A stretch of 64,000 bases of DNA, taken from positions 26,367,424-26,431,423 of the forward strand of contig OZ022242.1 of the NCBI GenBank assembly GCA_963978895.1, written 5' to 3'. The translations under genes were made by a program, and so were the position numbers. Source of the stretch: Erpobdella octoculata. Its lineage: Eukaryota; Annelida; Clitellata; Hirudinida; Erpobdellidae. The notes beneath the pieces are model-generated. The model was not told the origin of the DNA and made no database searches. It was given only the letters and a program-made list of their open reading frames with translations. This document shows positions 27,361 through 37,660 of this stretch, one piece after another. Each line of letters starts with the position of its first letter. Within the stretch, counting starts at the first letter, position 1.

Positions 27361-27910
27361 ATGTATAGAATATTAGACGAAAGCCAAATATATAAAGATA
27401 GAGAAACACTAATAAAACAATTCAAATATAAAACTAAAAACATAGAATTCCAAAAACATACCAGCGATACAACTTTCATTCAAACGACCAACGCTACGAC
27501 AATACAACAGCTAACGAAACTGTTTACGTATAACTCACCTGGGAGCAGGTGCACTGAATTTACAGGTACATTATTTAGATTTGATGTTACGCCTGTGAAA
27601 TCATAAGAAGTTAATTTTATTTATAATAGTTTAGTTTAAATTGTTCTATAATTCATGATATAATCCATAATATCTGTATAATTTTATGTCTGTTTAATTT
27701 TACTTTTAAACGTCTATTTATGTATAAAACGTAAAAATAAGAATAATATTATTCATTAAATTTGAAGAGAGTTAATTTTAGTTATAATAGTTTATTTTAA
27801 ATTGTTCCGTAATTCATAGTATATTCCATAATATCTGTATAATTTAAAGTCTCTCTCTATATTTACTTTTAAACGTCTATTTACCATTCTATATCATGTT
27901 TACATTTTTA
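27361..27910 (+). mobile_element. Probable 3' part of a Penelope-like element
   Basis: An 81-codon open frame (27361-27606) ending FRFDVTPVKS has no recognised domain. It is followed by two diverged ~150-bp direct repeats (about 27608-27760 and 27770-27895, phrases TTATAATAGTTTA and CCATAATATCTGTATAATTT), then the hammerhead at 27917. By analogy with 57858-58676 this would be ORF tail, 3' UTR, ribozyme and ORF head of one 5'-truncated PLE. Assignment of the ORF is by position only. Confidence 0.35.
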
Positions 27911-27916
27911 AAATCA

Positions 27917-27960
27917 AGCCCTGATGATGACAAGTTAATGTCGAAAATGGCCAGTTGGCT
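27917..27960 (+). ncRNA. Hammerhead ribozyme, slightly decayed
   Basis: Stem I is AGCC/GGCT, the box is CTGATGA plus the extra T, stem II is GACA/TGTC with a 6-nt loop, followed by GAAA. Stem III resembles the ACT/AGT form at 58471 but has one A-G mismatch. The cleavage position is T. Sixteen bases downstream is the ATG of a PLE head. Confidence 0.6.
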
Positions 27961-27975
27961 AATAAATATGTAACC

Positions 27976-28088
27976 ATGAACAAGGATATTAGTCTTTATT
28001 TACGTAAAAAACGAAAGCTGGAAAGTCATTGTAAAAAAGTGTTAAACGGCGAATACAAATGTATTTTTAACAGAGCGTGTAATACCGA
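27976..28088 (+). pseudogene. Penelope-like element, ORF head fragment
   Basis: The frame opens at ATG 27976 and reads LRKKRKLESHCKKVLNGEYK then CIFNRACNTEYK, a diverged version of the shared head motif. It stops at 28088 where a SINE fragment starts. Confidence 0.6.
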
Positions 28089-28236
28089 ATATAAGTAAGG
28101 AGTTCCGAGCCTATCATAGTCGTAGTCTAATGTTAAGTAGCTCCAAAAGGCGAGGCGGTGTTGCCGTAGACATGTGGGTTCGATTCCTAGTAGAGTCGTA
28201 TAAATATTTGCGTTATTTGTGGTGACAGTTAGTCAT
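28089..28236 (+). mobile_element. SINE fragment (family of 18631-19621), internally deleted
   Basis: It matches the 300-bp SINE unit in the opposite orientation but lacks ~60 bp including box A. The sequence jumps from GCTCCAAAAG straight to GCGAGGCGG. Box B GGTTCGATTCC is intact. It ends in (TA)n. Confidence 0.75.
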
Positions 28237-28509
<273 letters not shown>

Positions 28510-29148
28510 AAAAGGAAGTCGGGTTTGTGTTACGACTCTTATAACTCAAGAACGGCTGAACCGATTTGAGAGATTTTTGATTTATTGAATTTCTCTCAGC
28601 TCCTATTAACAGAATAATTAAAAAAATTGACATTGAACAATGGAGTGGCCCATGGGGACCGCAGTATGTACCCCGGTAGCTATACAGCCTTAACAGTGCG
28701 TCCTAGAAAAAAACTTCAAATGGCAAAGTTGTAGAGCACCCTCTATTTGATCTTACGAAAAAATAAATTTTCAAATTGGAGTTTGGGTTATCGAGATATA
28801 CAGATGTTTAATTTAACGCGACATGACATTTATGTGCAAATGGGGTAGAGCGCATGTTATTAAATTTTCAGACTATTTTATTGTTTACAATTGAAAATCT
28901 CACAGAAGAAAAATTAAGTAAATATCTTTTTCAATTAAAATATAAAATAAAATAATTGTTTATGGGCCATAAAAATATAAAAGATATTTTTAGCATAGAT
29001 ATATGATTTTTAGTTTCGCATTTTCCGTTTTCCATTTGGCATTAACAAAGTGTCAATGCTGTTCTGTCATTATTATATTTTCGTTTGTTGGAATTAATTT
29101 GCGAGTTTTAAAGTTTTATTACTTTTAACAAAAACATTATTTATAACA

Positions 29149-31403
29149 ATGCCGCGACCCAGAAGATCTAATCTTTCCCAAAATAGCCGTCAGGCAATTA
29201 GGCATCGGAACAATGTTAACCAATCCACCGAGGAAGAACTGGAATTAGCGCGAGAAAGGCGCCGCGTTAGTATGTCGCGGCTTTTTGCTTCTCGAAGACA
29301 AGAGCAAAGAGATTTACACCCCGAAACTGCTTATGTCAGTGATCAACAAACAGTTAATTTTCAACACACAATTGCAAATTTGAATCGAACAGCATTTCTC
29401 TACGATTGCACAATTGATTACAGCCCTCATCCTTTCGTGTGCATTGGTCCAATGGACATTGTTTGCGAACATTGTGCCGCATTGAAGTTTTCTGGAGAAA
29501 CGCCTGGATTGTGCTGCTTCAATGGTAAAGTGAAATTGCCATTATTGACACCACCGCCAGAGCCACTGCATTCATTGCTTCGTGGCGATACACCAGAATC
29601 ACGTCATTTTCTAGCAAACACTCAAAAATACAATAAGTGTTTCAAATGACTTCATTCGGAGCAGACATTGTTGAAGAATACGGATTTAATCCCACTTTCA
29701 AGGTTATTTATGTCGAATAAAGTAAACGTTCATTTTTTTTTAAATTTAATTAAATTTAGCTTCAATAATACTTCGGAAAAGTTTTGTTATATTTTTGTAA
29801 ATCATTTAATGAAATTTCTAATCAATTACAAACCAGTAATACTTACTTTGTTTTCAAATTTACAGATTCACCATCGAATTGGATCATTGTTACCTCTTGA
29901 AGATGCACGTCATAAATTTTTACAAATATACCTCATGGGCAATATGGAGGAACAACTTGATCGGCGTCAAGAGATCAACACAGCAGTGAAAAGAGCAGCT
30001 TCATGATCTTCAGCATCTGCTTCATGAACATCATGCATTGGTCAGGCTGTTCATGGCTGCGTTAGAGCGCATGCCAAATGATGACTAAAAAGTCGTGATC
30101 AGAGCAGATAAACGACCAACTGGAACACACGAACGCACATTGAACGCTCCAACAACAGATGAAGTAGCAATACTGATCGTTGGTGAAAACTTGGAAAGAC
30201 GTGATATTGCGCTTGCACGTCGTGATACTGGGCAAACACAACAAATATGTGAAACGCACCGTTCTTATGACACTTTGTAATATCCACTGATGTTTTGGCA
30301 ATGAGAGGATGAATATCACTTCAATATCAAGATGATAAATCCATTGAATAGTGAGTATCAATATCAATTTATATAACTTTGGTCGATTAACTATTCTACC
30401 GGCTACTTACATAGGTAGTCCGCGTCGGCCAGATCTATTCATCACCTTAACCTGTAATCCAAAGTGGATTGAAATTGTTCAAATGCTGCTTCCCGGACAA
30501 ACATCAAGTGATCGGCACGACATCAACGCACGTGTCTTCAAAGAAAAATTCGGTCGCTGATGAACTACATTGTAAAGCAACACGTTTTTGGTGATACTCG
30601 ATGCTGGATGTATTCAATCGAATGGCAAAAATGAGGCTTGCCTCATGCACACATTCTCATTTGGTTAGTTGAAAAAATTAGACCTGACCAAATAGATGAT
30701 ATCATAAATGCCGAAATTGCTGATCCCGAAATTGATCCAGACCTACATGATGTTGTAGTTATGAATATGATTTATGGACCGTGTGGCGCCATCAACCCCC
30801 AATCATCGTGCATCGTCGACGGCAAATGTTCCAAACGTTTATCCACGAAAATTTACGACAGAGACCATCACTGGCACTGATGGCTATCAATTATATCGAC
30901 GTCGATCACCCGATGATAACGGTCAAACTGTCACAAAGAAAGTGAAAGGAAACGATTTCGTGGTTGACAACAGTAGGATTGTTCCATATTCGCCACTTCT
31001 TTCCAAAACATTCAAGACACATTGCAATGTTGAGTATTGCAATTCTCTAAAATCAATTAAGTGTATCTGCAAATATGTAACGAAAGGCAGCGATATGGCA
31101 GTTTTTGGCATTCAAAGCTCAGATAACGACGAGATTAGACGCTATCAAATTGGTAGATATGTGAACTGCAATGAGGGAATTTGGCGTATATTCTCATTCT
31201 CTATTCACAAACGTCATCCCACTGTTGTCCATTTGGCTGTGCATCTGGAGAATGGTCAACGAGTTTATTTTAACGAGTCGAATATTATTCAACGTGCTGA
31301 AACACCTCCAGCAACAACATTAACGAGTTTTTTTGCGATTTGCCAAAGCGATCCATTTGCAAAAACGTTGCTTTACTCGGAGATGCCACGTTATTACACT
31401 TGA
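29149..31403 (+). pseudogene. Helitron Rep (HUH) part of Rep/helicase
   Basis: From ATG 29149 the frames give MTSFGADIVEEYGFNPTFK, HHRIGSLLPLEDARHKFLQI and VIRADKRPTGTHERTLNAP. Then comes DLFITLTCNPKWIEI (Rep motif 1), GLPHAHILIWL with the HUH pair near 30644-30652, and KCICKYVTKGSD near 31066-31090. Helitrons normally have two tyrosines (KYxxKYxxKG). Here the first is Cys, so one catalytic Tyr is lost. Frames change at 29647, near 30010, 30290 and 30560, and near 30870, with stops between them. A GT-AG bounded, non-coding 163-bp insert lies at 29703-29865. Confidence 0.75.
29703..29865 (+). other. Intron-like insert in the Helitron Rep ORF
   Basis: Coding similarity stops at NPTFK and resumes at HHRIGSLL. 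The 163 bp between begin GTTATT and end TTTTCAAATTTACAG, with many stops. Related Helitrons have only a few residues here, so it behaves as a spliceosomal intron or a late insertion. Confidence 0.45.
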
Positions 31404-32985
31404 AACGCTTCATCAAAGAAATTTCAACGTCGGAAGCAAGGCAGTGCGGTTCTTGGACATCCGGGTGTGTATTCTACTGATGCTCTTGGTCGTGTTTATA
31501 CAGTTCACCCAAAAAACGATGAATGCTTCTATTTGGGGTTGTTGTTGGTCATTGTTTTTGGCCAACATCTTTTGGATCACTACAAACTATCAATGGTATA
31601 GTGTGCCCAACATTTCGTGCTGCATGTCAAGAGCTCAAGTTGTTTGAAAACGATAATCATTGGGACACGACAATGTCTGAAGCAATTATCTCAGCATCTC
31701 CAAGTCAGATACGCACATTATTTGCTATTATAATTTCCACCTGCTTTCCATCAAATCCACGTGAACTGTGGAACAAATACAAAAATAGCATGTCAGAAGA
31801 CATTTTACATCAAATACGGGTCAGTTCAACTAATCCCGACCTTGAAGTGAATGAAGAAATGCATAACCAGGCTTTGCTCTTGATTGAAGACATGTGTTAC
31901 CTGATGTGTGGTAGTTTGTTAGTCAAGTTAGGAATGCCAGCGCCAGATCGGAGAATGAATGATGCTTTTAATCGAGAATTAGAACGTGAACGTGGCTATA
32001 ATCGACATGAATTAGATCAATTAGTTCAAACAAATGTACCCCTCTTAAACCCTCAACAAAAAAAGTGTATGATACATTAATGAAAGCAATCGATAATGGA
32101 AATGGTAGCTTATTTTTTCTTGATGCCCCAGGTCAAACTGGAAAGACGTTTCTTATGTCTTTGATGTTGGCCATTGTTCGTGCGAGATCAGACATCGCGG
32201 AAGCAGTTGCTTCTTCTGGAATAGCAGCCACATTGTTAGAAGGATGCCGTACTGCTCATTCAGCATTAAAATTGCCCTTAAATCTTCAAACTACTGAACA
32301 ACCAACATCCAACATTGCAAAACACTCTGCAATGGCAAAAGGTTTAGTAGCATATAAAATCGTCATCTGGGACGAGTGCACAATGGCGCACAAACGCGCA
32401 TTGGAAGCACTTGATAGAACACTGAAAGATCTGCGCAATGACTTGCGACATTTTGGAGGTGCAATGATTTTATTGTCTGGCGATTTCCGCCAAACACTGC
32501 CAGTCATTCCAAGATCGACTGCTGCCGACGAAATTAATGCTTCCCTCAAATCATCATATCTGTGGCGCTATGTGATGAGACTTTAGCTGTCTTCTAACAT
32601 GGGAGTTGAAATTTTGAACTCCTTGGATGTGCCTGGTTTACCACCGCACAATTTACAACTGAAGGTTGGATCAGTAGTTATTATGCTTAGAAATCTAAAT
32701 CAACCAAAACTATGCAATGAAACGCGTCTGGTTTTAAAGAAACTAATGTTCAATGTGCTTAACGCGACGATCATCAAAGGAAATTTCAAAGGCGAGGAAA
32801 TACTCATTCCGAGGATTCCTATGATCCCAACCGATTTGCCCTGTGAGTTTAAACGAAATCAATTTCCGATTCGCCTAGCATTTGCTATGACGATAAACAA
32901 ATCACAAGGCCAATCTTTGAGTGTTTGTGGTCTGAACTTGGATAATGCATATTTTTCTCATGGTCAATTGTTAGTGGCGTGTTGA
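31404..32985 (+). pseudogene. Helitron PIF1-like helicase part
   Basis: In three main frames the plus strand gives HPGVYSTDALGRVYTVHPK, PTFRAACQELKLFENDNHW, then Walker A DAPGQTGKTF (32122-32151; usual GGTGKTF). VIWDECTMAHKRAL (Walker B, near 32361) and GGAMILLSGDFRQTLPVIP follow. After YLWRYVMRL and a stop at 32584 the sequence jumps to NSLDVPGLPPHNLQLKVG and ends with AFAMTINKSQGQSLSVCGL (motif VI region). About 150 residues between helicase motifs III and V are missing. Frameshifts near 31520 and 32060 add to the decay. Confidence 0.75.
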
Positions 32986-33226
32986 CGTTTCGGCAGACCA
33001 TCAGATTTTTTTTTTCACCCGATAATAAAACAAAAAACATGGTGTATCATAAATTGCTGAATTAAAGAGAATCGACCAGAGTTCAACCAATGTTTTTCTA
33101 ATAAACTATTAAAGTGAACATTTTTTTTATTTTTGTTTTTTTTAAAACTTATATATAGGATATTTGTTATTATTGTTCTTTATTGCTTAAAAAGACACTC
33201 TATGATAGGCTCAGAACTCCTTACTG

Positions 33227-33487
33227 AAACACGTATCCTTTTATTTTTCAAGTAGAATCCATATACCAAATTTCAAAATCTCCTCATTTTTGGTTTCCGA
33301 AGAAAAAAGTTTGTTTTCCAGTTTCTTCCCTCAGGAGCAAAATTTTCAAAAATCCTTTCTTAGTGGATGCTTACGCAATAAAAGTAATATAAGTTCTAAA
33401 TTTCACGTTCCAAGGATGAGGCGTTTGAGCTCCGCGTTGATTATCAGTCAGTCAGTCAGTCAGGACATGTTCTTTTATATATATAGA
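33227..33487 (-). mobile_element. Isolated Helitron 5' head
   Basis: On the minus strand the sequence starts TCTATATATATAAAAGAAC at 33487, preceded by A. It continues with four CTGA units and ~230 bp matching the heads of the 7.7-13.1-kb Helitron, then stops. No 3' end is visible. Confidence 0.65.
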
Positions 33488-33492
33488 TAATA

Positions 33493-34185
33493 TATATATA
33501 TATATATAGATAATATAATAATATATTAAATAAAAAGTTATTAGCGGCGAAAGTTTAACGCTCTGCAAATATAATTTGAGCATACGTACGTCATAACTCA
33601 TTATAAACAAATTGAAAATAAATAAATCACCGAAGTAGTACATCGGCGGGTTTTCCCAATATCAGCTATTGAAGATTATGTTTTTTGTAGGCGTTTTTTT
33701 TCAATATCAGCCATTAAAAGTTTGGTTGTTTCTTAGGCTTTTTTTTCATTATCAATAAAATAAGTTGTTCATTTCGTAGGCGGTTTTTTCACTATCACCC
33801 AATAATTGGTGTTTTTTTCGTAGGCTGTTTTTCCGATACCATCAAATAAACAGTGTTTTTCATAGGCGGTTTTTTCACTATCACCCATTTAACATGGTTT
33901 TTTCGTAGGCTGTTTTTTTTCAAATCGCCGATTAAAGGTTTTTTACGTAGGCATTTTCTCCTAAATCATCCAACCAAATAGAAGACCATTCCAAAACGTG
34001 TCCAAGTGAAAAATCATCTGCTACTAACTATTTTAGTCACACGCTTCGCTTGCGAAGCGTGCGTAAAGTTATTACTATATTAGCGCATTGGTGTTGTTTC
34101 TGTGCTTAGAGTGCGTTTTGAGTGCAACTAATATGTAAAACCTCACACGCTTCGCACGCGAAGCGTGCGTCAAGTGCTGGTAAAT
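33493..34185. repeat. Family A repeat segment
   Basis: It contains the GTTATTAGCGGCGAAAG module, T-rich ~45-bp subrepeats (33660-33985) and both GC-rich hairpins (about 34039-34062 and 34144-34168). This is the most distant copy from the main block at 1-7 kb. Confidence 0.8.
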
Positions 34186-34224
34186 TAATAAAGCGTCTAA
34201 AATAATAGTTAAACTGTATCCTAG

Positions 34225-34335
34225 CTAACCTTTGTCATCTTCCAATTCAGAGTCATAAAAAAAGTGTTTAATACATTCTGTCGCAATTATTAAATTGGAA
34301 TTCGAAAGATCGGCAAAAAATTTAAACGAATCCAT
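34225..34335 (-). pseudogene. Short ORF beside a palindromic element, possible first exon
   Basis: From an ATG at 34335 in good context (ACAAAATGG) 36 codons are open: MDSFKFFADLSNSN and on to FFYDSELEDDKG. The last codon overlaps a possible donor (AAAG then GTTAGC at 34229). The composition is protein-like (acidic C-terminus, mixed hydrophobics). A related sequence starts the same way beside the second palindrome at 35460 but lacks the coding part. It could be the first exon of a transposase gene carried by the palindromic element, or a host exon. I cannot name a family. Confidence 0.3.
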
Positions 34336-34363
34336 TTTGTTTACATCCGCCTAACTCATCAGC

Positions 34364-34447
34364 CGTTGTTAAATACAACCCACTTTCAATCAATCCTTGC
34401 ATCCATCCGATAAAACTCGGATGCGGCGCTGGATGTATTTAACAACG
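34364..34447. mobile_element. 84-bp palindromic mini-element, copy 1
   Basis: Arms CGTTGTTAAATACAACC (34364-34380) and GGATGTATTTAACAACG (34431-34447) are inverted with one mismatch. The interior has a second small inverted pair (CATCC/GGATG). The ~38 bp upstream are also shared with copy 2, so the repeated unit is about 125 bp. Confidence 0.55.
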
Positions 34448-34449
34448 CA

Positions 34450-35200
34450 CACACTCAGTGGCGGTGGCCATCTTAAATTTTTAAAAGTGACTATCAATTA
34501 ATCCGCTATGTCCGGTTTTATATAACTTTTATCTACTTCTTTGTATGTTTCCGTTGACAGCTATTGATCAAGGAAAATGTAGGAATCATCCTACCACAGA
34601 TTAATTTGTGTTTGGCGTAACTTTAAACCGAAATAGTATTTTTGTGAGACTGTCTGTTTCACAGCTGTATTTAGCTTTTAGTTTGCTTTATATTCTTGTT
34701 GCGGTGCGCTGACGATTTTTCTCTGATAACTTTTTTGTTTGATATTTAGAAACTATTTTGACAAAAGAACCAACTGTTTAAGCTGCGCCTATTCTAGTTC
34801 ATTTCTTATTAACTGATCAATATAGTTTTCCCCGTGAAAATTCACGTACCTATGCAAATGTTGCGAACACATTAAAAACACATTAATGCCAGATGCCAGT
34901 GTCACAGTTGAAAGACTTCTTACCAAATTATAGTTCAAACTTGGATTTCTAGATATATATTCTTGGTACAAAGTTGGTTATAAAAGAAATTGCTTATATA
35001 AATTATGTATTTCTACAATTTCTGCGCAAGTTATATCCAGCAGTGATGAGCTTCAAACATCGAAAAATAATATTATTAACTACATTTTTAATCATTGTTT
35101 TTCATTGTTAAATAAGTTTAAAATATCTCCTGGCGTTTTAACTTGGAACAATTTGATCTCGGACATTTTGTATATCACGAAAAATTGAAAAAATATACGC
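34450..35200. other. No recognisable gene
   Basis: Mixed-composition DNA. A 60-codon minus-strand ORF (34789-34971) has no recognised features. No repeats or RNA signals are seen. Confidence 0.45.
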
Positions 35201-35202
35201 AA

Positions 35203-35405
35203 TGTTCTGTTTTATCACTGTTCTGTTTAATCAATGTTCTGTTTCTTCACTGTTCTGTTTTCTCACTGTTCTGTTTCTTCACTGTTCTTTTTCTTCACTG
35301 TTCTGTTTCTTCACTGTTCTGTTTTATCTTGTTCTGTTTTATGATGTTCTGTTTTGTCATGTTCTGTTTTGTCATGTTCTGTTTTATCATGTTCTGTTTC
35401 ATCAT
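35203..35405. repeat. ~15-bp minisatellite TGTTCTGTTTYNTCA
   Basis: About 14 tandem units, the first half as TGTTCTGTTTCTTCAC variants and the second half as TGTTCTGTTTTGTCA variants. It stays open in several frames and gives Cys/Phe-rich false ORFs. Confidence 0.9.
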
Positions 35406-35459
35406 GGAACAAAAATTTTTATTGGATTCATTTTGTTTACATCCGCCTGACTCATCTGC

Positions 35460-35543
35460 CGTTGTTAAATACATCCCACATCCAATCAATCCTTGCATCC
35501 ATCCGATAAAACTCGGATGCAGCGTTAGATGTATTTAACAACG
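35460..35543. mobile_element. 84-bp palindromic mini-element, copy 2
   Basis: Same arms (GTTGTTAAATACATCC and GATGTATTTAACAAC) and interior as 34364-34447, with the same ~37-bp upstream segment, 1.1 kb away in direct orientation. Confidence 0.55.
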
Positions 35544-36335
<792 letters not shown>

Positions 36336-37130
36336 TTATTTTCGATTATAAGGAAATCCTGAGTCAACACCTGGCAAGAACATGCCTTGGTAGATGTTAG
36401 GTCTTCCTAAAAAACCCCTGGAGGGAAGGCCATACATTTGGTTAGGATAATAGCGCTGTTGTAGCATGGGTTGGTCCAAGATTGGATAAACCTTTTGTAA
36501 ACGTGGAACTGGTCTTGCTGGAGCAGACTGAATAAAAATATGAAACTCTAATAATGATAGATAGCATGAATTTTATGTTTCTTCAAAATAAATTACTTTC
36601 AATATCATAATAAAAATCTAAATCATACATTAAAAAAATGAGCTGGACCGGGAACGTGTCTTATTATTGGTCTCTGTTGTCTCTCTTCATTACGAACAAG
36701 AACATTAACAGAAGGCAGTGCCATTTGAACAGAAGGTGGCTGATTAATAATGACGATAGGAGAAGAGCTTTCGCTTTTACAGCATTCTTGATTAGCATGA
36801 ATAGTTGAATTGTCCTTGGTCAAAACGGGCTCATAAGTTTCATAAACGGTGTAAGTACTGCCAATGTACTGATACTCGCTGTCTGTGTCGTCGTTAGCTT
36901 TGTACCAAGCAACCATTAAAACAACAAAATCCAAAATAATGGAAATCAGAACAAATATTGGAAAAATGATTTTGATCTGATCACAAGAAATTGACTGAAA
37001 AAATAAATTTTCTAAATAAAATATATTATTTTGAAATAAAATAAATATATTACGTACATCTAGAATGTCGGTAATTGCAAGTACTGCTCCAACTGGTAGA
37101 CAAAATATCAAAGAAAACACTGCAAAAATC
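36336..37130 (-). CDS. Host gene, last three exons, membrane protein
   Basis: Three minus-strand exons join in frame: 37130-37058 (acceptor TCTACAG, donor GTACGT), 36994-36629 (acceptor TTTTTTCAG, donor GTATGA) and 36527-36336 (acceptor TTATTCAG, stop TAA). Introns are 63 and 101 bp, both phase 0. The visible 209 residues have one hydrophobic helix in the first exon (IFAVFSLIFCLPVGAVLAI) and another in the second (IIFPIFVLISIILDFVVLMV). A ~150-residue polar tail follows, rich in Tyr, Pro and Ser (YQYIGSTYTVYETYEPV, PRLQKVYPILDQP). I do not recognise the family; a small multi-pass membrane protein with a cytosolic tail is my inference. Upstream exons are not found. A Ty3/gypsy element begins ~220 bp upstream. 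Confidence 0.65.
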
Positions 37131-37353
37131 CTGTAGACATCAGGCTGTTGTTAAGGTACAGTTAAAAATGAGTTTTTAATTCAGTTGTAGCGCACAGCTT
37201 CTTCTAATTATTGAATTTATTAAAAAAAACTTATTTAACTTAAGAAACATATGTTTAAACTATTTCATTTTATTCTTGTATACCTTCGATTATTAATTTA
37301 TATGTTTGAATGTTTTAACTACAACTCGTGAGGTAACGAAACAATATGCAGAA

Positions 37354-37387
37354 TGTTATATATATATATATGTATATATATGTATAT

Positions 37388-37463
<76 letters not shown>

Positions 37464-37627
37464 GTATGTATATAAATTAATATCGATAACCTATTTCCCA
37501 AAAGGTAACGTTCCGGTTACAAGAAATATAAATTAGTTAATGTTTTACTTTCTAGTTATTATTATTCTAAATCCAGTTACATTCTGTAAATCGATACCTG
37601 ATTTCTGAACAAATAAACATCACAACA
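37354..37627 (+). repeat. 5' LTR of Ty3/gypsy A
   Basis: 274 bp, TGTTATATATA to ATCACAACA. It contains a ~98-bp TA-rich tract with TGTATA variants, so part of the LTR is itself a microsatellite. Confidence 0.9.
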
Positions 37628-37660
37628 ATTGGCGACGAAGGATAGGAATAAAATCAAGAA

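Larger units (their letters stand above)
28510..33197 (+). mobile_element. Autonomous Helitron, decayed
   Basis: After the (TA)n comes a Helitron-like 5' region (ATAAAAGGAAGTCGG, then ATAACTCAAGAACGGCTGAAC at about 28545). A ~540-bp non-coding leader, a Rep part and a PIF1-like helicase part follow, all on the plus strand. I could not find a convincing 3' CTRR end with hairpin. The right limit is set where a SINE scrap and a minus-strand Helitron head begin. Frameshifts, stops and a helicase deletion make it immobile on its own. Confidence 0.75.

Noticed and set aside
35143..35538. Cys/Phe-rich ORFs
   Set aside because: They lie on the ~15-bp TGTTCTGTTT minisatellite.
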